Positions 44,435 through 53,737 of a DNA stretch of 64,000 nucleotides are shown one piece after another (the first letter of the stretch is position 1; each line of letters starts with the position of its first letter). The stretch is from Alternaria dauci. Its lineage: Eukaryota > Ascomycota > Dothideomycetes > Pleosporales > Pleosporaceae. The notes beneath the pieces are model-generated. The model had not been told where the DNA came from, did not search any database, and saw nothing but the letters and a program-made list of their open reading frames with translations. The DNA lies in NCBI RefSeq assembly GCF_042100115.1, contig NC_091272.1, forward strand, positions 3,720,001-3,784,000, in the 5' to 3' direction. A program made the position numbers and the translations under genes.

Positions 44435-45701
44435 TGAGAAGTACAATTCGAGCGTTCCGTATAGATAGTAGTCAGATTGGCGGGAGATTTCAGCAGGGCA
44501 TGCTGGTCATGCAACCCGATAAAGGCATGCAAGCCCTCGAAGCGGTCGGGTCTTGGGTCTACCATGGTTTGAGAGAACGCAGATGGATTCGGGTGGACTA
44601 TATGAAGCATGAGCATGTTACGTTTGGCGGATTGGAGAACCGGGAGGGGATGTGCACTAGCGGGAATCGTCATTTACCACACTTACCCATAGCGCATGAA
44701 CGCCAAACATCGCATCTAGTACACCTTGCCTGATGCATCGGATATGTTGCTTCTCCTACTCTTCTGCTGTGTCCGTGCCTGGCAGCCAGACAACGCATGT
44801 TGACGCACCTCACCTCTTCTACTACCATCTTCCTTGACATGAAGACTGCATGATTATGCAATCACTATCCGAAAAGCGGGCAACAATCAATGGAGTACTT
44901 ATGACTGCACCCGATACAGACGTTGCCAAACTCTTTTGTCTCCCATCTTCTTCTGCACCCGCCGCATTCCCACAGACAATCGGGTATCGGTTCTGCACCC
45001 GGGTAGGGCGTGTAGTACAATGTTGAGAAGGATAAGTTTCCGTGAGACATGCTTGGGATCGCTGTCGTAGTGGCGTTTGAGAGCTCCTTTGGGCAGTTTC
45101 AAAAGGCTTTTGGCGTTCTTGAGCTAGACAAAGTATCGTATCACCCACCAAGATATAGTGGCCTGGAAGGTGATTTTAGGGAATTTGACGATGTGTGCGA
45201 CAGCAAACGCGCAAACACGCTCTGGGAGTGGATGGTCGTGGGTAAGCTAGGCTTTGTCGGCTAGTGATGTGAGCGGTTTTGAGTGAGAGGGTGGTACGTC
45301 GTGAAGACAGCCAGTGAAATACAGTGAAGGGCGAGGAAATGCTTGTTGGTCGCAGCGGAGTCAATTACCGACATGTGCAGTTGCAGAGCGAGTCGGAAAA
45401 ATGAGAAAGAACCCACCACGGTGCCACGCTTCACGCTTTCCCTCGAGGCCAGACACTGAGACTACGTTTTATAAATCATGCGTCGCTTGGTCATGTCTAT
45501 ACGTAGGTTGAGTTACAGGTATACCCATAATTGTATCTGCACAACTTGGACTCGTGGTGGTTGCCACGTCCATATATCGTTATTGGCGCGTCCGCTCGCC
45601 ACAATGGAGGCAAACTTGAGCAGATGCTGGGCGACTACGGGTGAGTCACATATAGCGGGCAGAGTTGCTCTCCTTGGGACGGGTTCTGCGGTGCAGTATA
45701 C
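44435..45701. other. Sparse region, one weak small gene candidate
   Basis: About 1.27 kb between GNAT and hydrolase genes. The only suggestive reading is a short cysteine-rich minus-strand frame at 44865-45050, listed separately. No repeats or RNA genes seen. Confidence 0.4.
44865..45050 (-). CDS. Possible small CxxC-type zinc-binding protein (weak)
   Basis: A 61-codon frame from MSHGNLSF. The second half reads WECGGCRRRWETKEFGNVCI-GCSHKYSIDCC, i.e. two C-x2-C pairs 14 residues apart, a following His and a Cys-Cys pair. Short proteins with W-x-C-x2-C ... C-x2-C-x-H ... C patterns are common in Pleosporales genomes (recalled, not checked). The frame stays open for about 16 codons upstream of the Met. 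There is no other support, so it may be chance. Confidence 0.3.
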   Translation of the reverse strand: MSHGNLSFSTLYYTPYPGAEPIPDCLWECGGCRRRWETKEFGNVCIGCSHKYSIDCCPLFG

Positions 45702-46410
45702 TCACTGCCATCCAACCTCCAGTTTCTCAATTGCCTCGTCTTCAGAAACGACATCAGCCATCTTTGCGTTGATGTCGGCCATGTTGGCATCGTGGACAGC
45801 AGGGGACTTGTCGCCGCATGCTTCTTCAACGACCTGGTACAATTGTTAGTGAGGTTTACAGCGGCTCATGCGTTGCCAAGTCGGTCCACACCATCGGTCG
45901 AAATCCATAGCACATGGCGTCAAGAGCAGTCGCGCGCACGCAGCCACTTGTACTGACGCCACAGATTATTACGGTATCGACGTTTGAGAGTTGAAGTCGT
46001 GTCGCGAGGTCGGTCGCGAAAAACGCGGACGGGTAGCGCTTGCAGACAACGACCTCGCCGGCAGCAGGCTCTAGTCCCGGAATCCAATTTTCAAGGCCAT
46101 TCCCGCAGCCGGTCTGGAACAGCTTCAGTAGCGGTACTTTGCGGTAGAAAAGGCCTGCATCCGACATGTCTGGTTCCGTGTATTCGACTCGCGTCCAGAT
46201 CAATGGTACCTTGCTTTGGCGGGCGGCAGCGACGAGTTTTGCGATGGACGCGGGCGCCACCGCAGACGCAGGGTTCGATCGGGTGTCCAATGGACTGGCG
46301 TCGCTCCAGTAGGCGTTACAAACATCGACAAGTAGCAGCGCCGGTCTCTGCCCCCATCCTATTTTTCCGGCGAAGCCTTTTTGATGGTCGCGATGAGCTC
46401 TCGAGGGCAT
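45702..46410 (-). CDS. Isochorismatase-like cysteine hydrolase
   Basis: Two exons: 45892-46410 and 45702-45833, intron 45834-45890 (57 nt), giving 216 aa. The catalytic triad of the superfamily is visible: Asp29 in ALLLVDVCNAY, Lys124 in VVVCKRYPSAFFATDL, and Cys157 in IICGVSTSGCVRATALDAM. The exon join gives YGFRPMVVEEACGDKSPAVH, the expected helix after the catalytic loop. The family includes isochorismatases, nicotinamidases and N-carbamoylsarcosine amidases; the TSGCVRATALDAM motif and the long DAGLFYRKVP loop lean to the N-carbamoylsarcosine amidase type (inference). Likely cytosolic. It lies about 480 bp upstream of and divergent from the Zn2Cys6 regulator. Confidence 0.88.
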
Positions 46411-46893
46411 TTCGTGGTTGGGGACACTGGAGGCGAGGCATGATTAGATTTCCGGAGGAGCCCAAGGACACTATGGGCAGTAGCGTCGCGCCGCTTGCTA
46501 TGGCAAGCGTTGGAGGCCATCACCATCGTCGTCCATTCAACTCGAGGCGCAACGTTGACGGTATGAAGCACCAGTGCCGAATGGAGCTTCGGACCAAGTC
46601 TGCCAGGGCAGTTAGGCAGCTTTCACGCCACCAGGCTATCGGGAGTAAGCAACCGGTTCCCGGCGGGCCATTAATATACCGACATACAACTACCCGAGGT
46701 ATCTTATTCATTTCGCACCGCCACATGGACAGTCCCTCGGCGGAACCCATTCCAAAGGCTCTTGTTCCAATGCAATGGCTTGCGGCACTGTCAATTGCCC
46801 TGTCAGCATAGCGTTGATCTCTGGTGCACCCGTTACGCGCGTCTGAGGCACTCAATTCACGACCGAAGCTCGACCCCGGACTTGGCACACCAC
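46411..46893. promoter_or_regulatory. Divergent promoter region hydrolase / Zn2Cys6 regulator
   Basis: 483 bp between outward-facing starts. A Zn2Cys6 regulator next to and divergent from an enzyme gene often controls it; no CGG...CCG pair can be assigned with confidence. Confidence 0.4.
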
Positions 46894-48941
46894 ATGATCG
46901 GACTTCCCCACATGAGCGCACAGCCGGAGGCCGATGGCTCTCCTTCTCCTAGGACTGCCAGTTCAGTCCCCGCCATGGATGCAAAAGAAGGAAGGATAGG
47001 GAACGCCTTTGCGTGCGAGCGCTGTCGAAAGCACAAGGTTCGCTGCGTCCCATCTGACACGCCCGCCATTTGCCAGAGGTTTGTTTACCCGACTGTGTTT
47101 CTGCTCCACATCGAATGACACGTGCCCCAGGTGCCAGAAGGCCAGAGTCGAATGTGTGGAACATGTTGCGCGCAGACGGCCGGCAAAGGCGCGCAGCGAT
47201 GGCCAAACACCCACCAAACTGCGCGACTTTGACAAGAAGTTGGACAAGCTGTCTGCTATCGTTGCAACAATGGCACCCACCCCAGCGCAGTCTAGTCTCC
47301 CCTCGGTGGCTACAATTCCTTCGCAACTGTTGGATTCCTCACAGCAAATGCCGACGCCAACACCAATTACCGTTCAGCCTGCGTCCCTGCCACCAGCTCC
47401 CAGGACTTCCATTCTTCCGGCTCATGCGAATCAGTCTGACACTTCTGCGCCATTCTGGGAATCAATGAACGACACGCTGTCTCATCTCGGTCGACTAGAT
47501 CCTGTCATCAGATCCATCAGCCTAGTGCATATGCAGATGCTGCTGGACACGTACCGTAGCATGGTCGACTTCTTTCCCTTTGTATCGCTACCTAGAGAAT
47601 GCCGCTGTCAGAATCTCTTTCAGAGTCGGCCAATGTTAATGTTTGCCGTGTTGACAGTTTCCTCTTACGATTCTGTCTCGCTTCAGAGAGCACTGAGCCT
47701 GGAGTTCCGCAAGGTCGTCATGGTCCGGATCATGAAAGGCGAAAAGACTCTGGACCTCCTGCAGGGGCTTTTGGTCTTCATAGCTTGGCATCATCACTAC
47801 ATGGACGTGCAGGCTATTTCAATCACTATGCTCCTTCAGCTGTGCCTGGGCATAGCACACGACCTGGGCCTAGACAGCATATCCAGGACTGTGAGGAGTC
47901 CCCTACAAAAGGAAAACTCAAGAGACAGGGAAGCCAAGCGGGCCTATTTGGGGTGCTACTACTTGTCTTCTAACCTAGGTCTGATGGAGCCTGGAAAGGC
48001 AAGGGCCATGTCGCATACCAGTACACTCCGGAACTACGCGTCAGAACTAGCTTCTTCCTGGGAAACTTCGTCGGACGCGGTGCTTCCAATACTGACTGAT
48101 GTCTGCCAATACATGGAAGACGTGGAGGAGACATTTCGTAATCAATCCGAGCAAGCGGTCGTGGTCCGTACTCAGGTCAAACGATTGAGTGACAAATGGG
48201 ACAACATTCGTCTTGCGTCGAAGCTGCAAGCGAACGACTTCAGTAAGCAGCCACGCCACGACAGGATACATAGTTACTGATTCATCGCCAGCAATATTAC
48301 AATGGCTACAGCTCGCAGCACGTATACACCTGTATCGTACCGCAGCTAGCATTGATCTCGTAGATCGCGACAGTACACCCTGGGCCTCGGGCTTCCAGTT
48401 ATCACTACGCGTCACCTTGGTGCGGTCGATCGAACAGTTCCTCGACAACGGCATGAAGCTTCCAACGAAGCATTTCGATTTCGTATCGCTGATCGATTGG
48501 CTAAACTTGATCAACACCATCACTAGCTTGAATAAGCTGGCAGTCCACGCTTCGCCTATGCCGGGCTGGGATGCCGGTGAGCTACAGATCGCAAAGTCGT
48601 TCGATTATTTCCGCGAACAATTGTGTTCGCAAATGCCTCGCCCTCGCGATGCCAAGGACACCCACGAAGACGCATTTGAGCGGTTTCGACGCATCACATC
48701 GGTCATGAGGCTAGCACTGCACGACGCAGTTGGTAGGGGAAGCCCAAACGGCAACACATTTGAACTCGCGACTGGTTCAGGACGGACTGTCTCCCTGCTC
48801 CACAACCTGGCTCTCCCTAAGATTAACGGAAATGGCTCGACCAATGGGGTGGAAAAGCTGCCCAGTTTACGCGACGTAACTCCTTCGCTCGACATTACCA
48901 GTAGCGATTTCCACTGGAAGTTTCTCATGGGCGCAGTCTGA
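46894..48941 (+). CDS. Zn2Cys6 fungal transcription factor
   Basis: Three exons: 46894-47078, 47131-48242 and 48292-48941; introns 52 and 49 nt, giving 648 aa. The zinc cluster is ACERCRKHKVRC...ICQRCQKARVEC, spacing C-x2-C-x6-C-x8-C-x2-C-x6-C, with intron 1 falling between cysteines 4 and 5, a common position in the family. Basic residues follow (HVARRRPAKARSD), then a short coiled segment (LRDFDKKLDKLSAIVATM), a Pro/Gln-rich linker, and a helical regulatory region from about residue 190 (HMQMLLDTYRSMVDFFPFV; LLVFIAWHHHYMDV; AYLGCYYLSSNLGL) as in many secondary-metabolism regulators. Starts at 46912 or near 46975 are alternatives. Predicted nuclear; targets not known, but its neighbourhood suggests local regulation. 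Confidence 0.9.
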
Positions 48942-51060
48942 ACGAAAGTTTGTCAAAAACCTTGTACCCTCGCATATAGAGGTCTGGCACTGGGTCTGAA
49001 ACATTTCCATCCATCATCTCGACTCGACACCAATCAGCGACGGTTGCGATGCATAAATATTTGCCGTCCCATCGGACTCATCATGCCTCAAACGCCGCAC
49101 ACATCATACGGCCTCTCTTCGGAGGCATCTCCTCCAGACCGGACGATCGGGCATTGTTGACTAGCCAATGGCCCCGTCTCGGTCGTCGTGTCCAATGTCC
49201 GTCCGTGCCGAGGCCCAGGCTGCTGCACGTCACAAGACAGTATTTCCGGCAAAATCCACACAAAAGCTACTTGCACGCCGCCAGTTACCGCATCCAGATC
49301 TTGTCCCGAAATTCTTCCGTAGTTTGTTGTTCCAGCGCGGCTTATTTCCGCTTTGATCTTAGCGATGGTCTGCATTCGCTTTTGCATCTCCTGTCACGTT
49401 TTTTTATATACCCAACATCAATTACCATCTCTAATATATGGTTTCAATGCCCAGAATGAACGTGGTTTCTTTCTGTCAGAATTCGGGACCCGAGTTGCAG
49501 CCAAGTTTTTGCTGCATGGAGCTGTATGTGATAACACATAGGCGCAAGCCACAGGCGTTGTCACCAGACCTCCCGTACTTCTCGTATCAGCTCAGCCTCT
49601 ACCGCTGTACTAGCCTTTGAAAAGATATATAGATAACATGCCATCAGTAACTGTGGTTGAATTCTTTTGCGTGCATACTTTTGGCCAACGATTGCTTCGT
49701 CAACAATAAGCTCACAGGTCACCGCTTGCTGCCTATGTGTATAGCCGTATCGCCTACTCAGCTACACCGATCACTTGTCTGTGCCAAGCCGATTCAACAA
49801 AGCGTCAGATTGAGCAGAAGACCATAGTGTCACCGATAATGGGATGTATGTCGAGCAAATCCGTTGAAGCAGAGCGCGGTCAAAGCGGCGACTCGATCGA
49901 GCCGGCAAAGTCTCGATCGAGCATCAAACAGAAAGTGCATGCCAAAGTTATGGAGGTGGTCAGGCCGAGCTCAAGGTGCGGCGGGACCCATCCCGGCTGG
50001 GGTCTACATTGGGATGGTGACAGCGGAGGAAATGGTGGTGGTGGTGATGGCGGCGGCGGCGGCGGCGGTGGTGGTTGATGCTGTTACTGGTGAGCTTTCT
50101 CTCGCGTTTGTCTGAACTACTTGTCTTTGAATGAAGAATTTTGTCTGACTGCATTCTTCTAAAGGGGCGCGGAGTATAACAGATGTTCATTCTACACCGG
50201 AACCTGAGCTTCGCGTGTTTGCAGCGCATCAGCTGGATCAGCGAGCTTGAATACTCTCACAATTAGGACGACTAGTGAATTCACCGCACGATGGATTGGG
50301 TTTAGCAGAGGGGCTTTAAATCGGGAGCTGGAGAACTGCTGAAGATGTTGCTGTTCTGACGATTAGTGATGTCCGAGTATCATTACGACACACGATGAGG
50401 AGCATGTAAAGCAGGATAGAAGGGAGAACAAGACGACTTTGAATCGAACGATCGAAACTTGATCTACATTTGAAGGTAAAACTAATCGTAGCGTTCCTAA
50501 CGCCCATGTCTCGGTTGCAAATGTCAAGTGATTCTTTCGTACCATGCACAGCATATGAGTATACCCTTCTCCATTTCCCTTTTTCTAGTGTTGCAAAAGT
50601 CTTCAAAGTCGTAATCCATTGTCATCCCTATCACCAAGAGCATTAATCAGTCATAGTCAGCGCAAACCACAAATTACGATACTCCTGCATACATCGATTC
50701 CAGCCAACCAAGTTTCAAACGAGAAAACGGAGATGCATATTGAAGCACCTCAGTCACTGTGTACGACCGTAACAGACAGTCAAACATTGAACATGGAGGA
50801 GAACAAGTTTCACGAACCAGCAAAGCGACAGGTTGCAGGAAACAAGGAAGATGGTAGGAGGCGAACGGAATGTGTAATATTTTCAATCTTCTTATTGATG
50901 CGAATCTGAATCAGGGTATCATTGCGCCGGTGCTGCTTTGACAGCTCTCTATTTTCAACTGCCCGTTTCACCTTTTGTAAGCTCTGGTAGGCTTCTATGC
51001 CTTGTTTTACCGCCTTTGTTCCGATGAACATGCTAAAACCATATTCTTTTGTTCCAAACC
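48942..51060. other. Sparse 2.1-kb region, one weak gene candidate
   Basis: Between the Zn2Cys6 gene and the GH47 gene (convergent). Contains a Gly-rich frame with a possible N-myristoylation start (49839-50078, listed separately) and GGT/GGC-type triplet repeats at about 50036-50077. Elsewhere A/T-richer with short frames only. No transposon signature seen. Confidence 0.4.
49839..50078 (+). CDS. Possible small MGC-start glycine-rich protein (weak)
   Basis: A 79-codon frame: MGCMSSKSVEAERGQSGDS, then a Lys/Arg-containing middle (SRSSIKQKVHAKVMEVVRP), and a tail HPGWGLHWDGDSGGNGGGGD running into a string of glycines before TGA. Met-Gly-Cys at the start fits N-myristoylation at Gly2 plus palmitoylation at Cys3 (established motif logic). 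The open frame extends upstream to 49737 but that Met looks less natural. No family was recognised, and the Gly tail is a triplet repeat that could be non-coding. Downstream exons are possible. Confidence 0.35.
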   Translation: MGCMSSKSVEAERGQSGDSIEPAKSRSSIKQKVHAKVMEVVRPSSRCGGTHPGWGLHWDGDSGGNGGGGDGGGGGGGGG

Positions 51061-52773
51061 TTACCGTATCATGCGAAACGGATGACCTTCAGTACTAAAC
51101 ACCCAGCTATCCAAGCTTGCAACCTCGACATCCGAGAACGTGAGCCAGAGGTATTTCAAAGTTTCCGCTGCCCAGAAACTTTCTTGCATGTCGACCCATT
51201 TCTCCACACCCTTTGTGTGCGTATCGTACACGTCGGCAAGCTGTGCGTAGCCAAACGGCGCTTTACAGTGCTGCTCCATAGCCGAGAAAGCATCCCATGC
51301 CCATTCACGGTACCGTTGATTGCCCGTTATGCGCCATGCGTAGAATAGACTCTCCACATACTCGGGTCGGCCTTTGTATGTTGGTTCTAGTGACCAGATG
51401 CCGCTCTTTATGGCTTCTCGCTCCTGACGCGCGGTTTCTGGGACAAAGGGCGGATCGTCGTATCCGAACTTGGGTATCCAGGCCCAGGTCTCAGGGCCGA
51501 TCTTCGTAGGTGTAGAGGCGTATGAGTGGCGGCAGCCCTCGAGGAGCGCGAGCGCAAAGGTTCGGAGGTAGGGCTGGTCGTAAAGTTTGGAGGCGAGGAG
51601 AATGGTGCCAGGTGCGAAGCACGCGAGGTGTCCTTGCCGATTCTCGTATAGCTTGTTGTTATGGCGCCCGATGTACAAATGTTGCATGTAGTGATCAGGG
51701 GCAGGTGCGGAGCGGGAACTGAGATGCTTGCGTAGGGAGTACGCCGCGTCGGTAAAGCGTTGCTTGTATGTGCCAATATGAGGATCTGTCCGCGGTGCCA
51801 AGAGTGTCATCTTGACGAGGTATTCATAATACGAATCATGCCCACCATCCCAGTGCCTTTGGCGACCCACTGGCTCCCCTGTCATGATGTCGATGGGCGC
51901 ATCGACCATGCCAGCCCACGGTGTCTTCCAGTTGGACCACACAAGGGGTGCCCATGCATTTGTCGAGTTCTGCGTATAGACGGGGTCGCCAGTCAATCTG
52001 GTCAGAATGCGGTTCTCGAGTATTGAGGAGCCGGTCCGCGCCGGGCCTATGGTGGGATGCTCGTCGTATCCGTGTTTTGTTGGGTCGTCGCTGAAGACCC
52101 AGGAGGGGTCTGGTTCGCCCTGTTCTGTGTCGAAGTCGACACGAGGCCACGGCATGCCTGTGGGAGTATCGTATGCTGGGGCGAGCTTCCCTGCTAGAGT
52201 GACGGCGTGCTCGAGTACAAGGTCGCGTGCCTCTTCGCTGAGTACATCCTCGGGAATGAGTCCAACGTCGTACATGTCTACGATAGACAAGAGCCCGCCC
52301 AGGTATCGTATTGTGGTTTCAAAAGGGTCAACGAGGTCCTTTGCTTCTGTGAAGTCGATAGCGAGGATATGTTCCAAAGAATGCGCCAGCTCGTCCCATA
52401 GTCCCATCAGGGCCAACGTGCTCGCCGAGTCTACGATGAAAGCCCCCCACCCATTTCTAGACGAGGAGTTGCCTCCCGACACGGGGAGAATGTCGTCACA
52501 GCCCCAAGCGTTCTCTTTGTACTTCCAGAAGGTATATTTCATGGCATCTCGCACGCTCTTCGCCCGCGCCTCTTCCACCTTGCCCGTTCCATTCCAGTCT
52601 GCATGCTGGATCTGTGCACCAAACGCCGGTATGCCCCGGTCTCGAACAGTCGGGTTCTGGAACTCTTTGATGAGCAGGTACAGCGTGAGGACGACGATGG
52701 CGGCGAGGAGCTTGAACGACGACTCGGGATTGCGCTCGAATTTTGACTTGCCCCAGCGGCGGAAGCCGGGCAT
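51061..52773 (-). CDS. GH47 mannosyl-oligosaccharide alpha-1,2-mannosidase
   Basis: A single exon of 570 aa. Type II membrane topology: short basic cytosolic tail (MPGFRRWGKSKFER), one membrane segment at about residues 21-36 (LLAAIVVLTLYLLI), then a lumenal catalytic domain starting near KVEEARAKSVRDAMKYTFWK. GH47 landmarks: AWGCDDILPVSG, WGAFIVDSASTLALMGLWDE, FETTIRYLGGLLS, GSSILENRILTRLTGDPVY, GGHDSYYEYLVK, HLACFAPGTILLAS, GRPEYVESLFYAWRITGN, DMQESFWAAETLKYLWLTF and the C-terminal VFSTEGHPF with the calcium-binding Thr. The family trims Man9GlcNAc2 N-glycans in ER/Golgi. The GH47 subgroup (ER Mns1 versus Golgi) is uncertain. Divergent from a 64-aa membrane protein gene. Confidence 0.94.
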   Translation of the reverse strand: MPGFRRWGKSKFERNPESSFKLLAAIVVLTLYLLIKEFQNPTVRDRGIPAFGAQIQHADWNGTGKVEEARAKSVRDAMKYTFWKYKENAWGCDDILPVSGGNSSSRNGWGAFIVDSASTLALMGLWDELAHSLEHILAIDFTEAKDLVDPFETTIRYLGGLLSIVDMYDVGLIPEDVLSEEARDLVLEHAVTLAGKLAPAYDTPTGMPWPRVDFDTEQGEPDPSWVFSDDPTKHGYDEHPTIGPARTGSSILENRILTRLTGDPVYTQNSTNAWAPLVWSNWKTPWAGMVDAPIDIMTGEPVGRQRHWDGGHDSYYEYLVKMTLLAPRTDPHIGTYKQRFTDAAYSLRKHLSSRSAPAPDHYMQHLYIGRHNNKLYENRQGHLACFAPGTILLASKLYDQPYLRTFALALLEGCRHSYASTPTKIGPETWAWIPKFGYDDPPFVPETARQEREAIKSGIWSLEPTYKGRPEYVESLFYAWRITGNQRYREWAWDAFSAMEQHCKAPFGYAQLADVYDTHTKGVEKWVDMQESFWAAETLKYLWLTFSDVEVASLDSWVFSTEGHPFRMIR

Positions 52774-53128
52774 AGTGGGAGAGTGATAGGAGCCTTATGG
52801 TGCTGCCGGATGCGCTCACGAAGCGGGTGGTAATAGCGCGCACATCTGTTCTCAAGGTGCGGAGCTGGTGCGGAGGTGAGACGACCGATGGCCAAAGTCC
52901 CAAGCAATCATGCCAGGCTTGGCTCGAAAGGAGTGACTTGCACGTTGGGAATGGATTTGACCTTTGCAACGTAGTCGATCGCAATTTGAAAGCGCGCTGG
53001 GTGTATGCGAACGCTATGGTTGTGTCGCGCTCAAGTCTGAGAGTTCCTCCAGGCTTGGCACCAACCCTCTACGCGTCGTCATCTCGAACCCTGTGACACG
53101 GCTGCAGTTGCACATTCTCATCGTTGAC
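52774..53128. promoter_or_regulatory. Divergent promoter region GH47 / 64-aa microprotein
   Basis: 355 bp between outward-facing starts, holding both leaders. A frame overlapping the mannosidase leader extends in but is not convincing as a gene. Confidence 0.45.
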
Positions 53129-53373
53129 ATGTCTGTCTGGCAGTACGTGCACACCATGACCTTGTAGTTCTTTGTGACTGACATCCGCATAGATGGTTCA
53201 AGGGCATTCCGCCCAAGACGCGCATGATAATTGGCGTTGGTGTCATGGCGTACGCGGGCGCTGGCCTGTACATATCCGACAAAGCCGAAGAGAAATTTGG
53301 CCTCACCCCGACCGAGAAAGATAGAGAAGAGCTGCGGGACGCGCTACCCAAAATCACACCCGTCGAGAAATGA
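53129..53373 (+). CDS. 64-aa conserved-looking single-span membrane microprotein
   Basis: Two exons: 53129-53142 (14 nt) and 53193-53373, intron 53143-53192 (50 nt, GTACGT...GCATAG), giving 64 aa. It reads MSVWQWFKGIPPKTRMIIGV, then GVMAYAGAGLYISDKAEEKF and GLTPTEKDREELRDALPKI, ending TPVEK. One membrane helix (about 15-33, IIGVGVMAYAGAGLYI, with small-residue packing motifs), followed by a charged helix. The ORF is intact, spliced and compositionally protein-like, resembling small proteins annotated as hypothetical in many ascomycetes (recalled). Location could be mitochondrial inner membrane or ER; nothing fixes it. Shares a promoter region with the GH47 gene. Confidence 0.7.
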
Positions 53374-53737
53374 AATCCAGAACGGGCTTTTCTCATTCGC
53401 GCCCACGCAAGCTACCGTCTTTGCGGCATGTTGCAGCAACAAGTAAGTTTGCTACACTCTCAGATACTGTGAATGAGAGCCTGACTACATCCAGATGAGA
53501 AGAGGTGGCTTCAATGCATCCGAATTATATGTGTACATGAGTCCTTCGAGTCATCACTATGCAGGAGGCTGTGGGCTGTCACATGTTCAATTCTCAATCG
53601 AGCCAAAAACGACCAACGAGTTCGTTATGATCTTCCAAGTTTGTACAAGCTACTGTATACATGGAGCCTACTATCACTTCTTCGTGCATCTAAACAACGA
53701 CACATAAGCAAATCGCTCTGTCACTTACCCAACTACT
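53374..53737. other. Convergent 3' flanks, no gene
   Basis: 364 bp between the microprotein stop and the stop of the Ulp-like gene. Nothing else seen. Confidence 0.5.

Noticed and set aside
45984..46811. 275-codon plus-strand open frame
   Set aside because: Antisense to the hydrolase with its catalytic triad; Arg/Ser-rich shadow composition.
49960..50229. His/Arg-rich minus-strand frame
   Set aside because: Antisense reading of the GGT/GGC triplet repeat.
52496..52984. 162-codon minus-strand frame overlapping the GH47 start
   Set aside because: Overlaps the mannosidase signal-anchor region in another frame and has no domain character.
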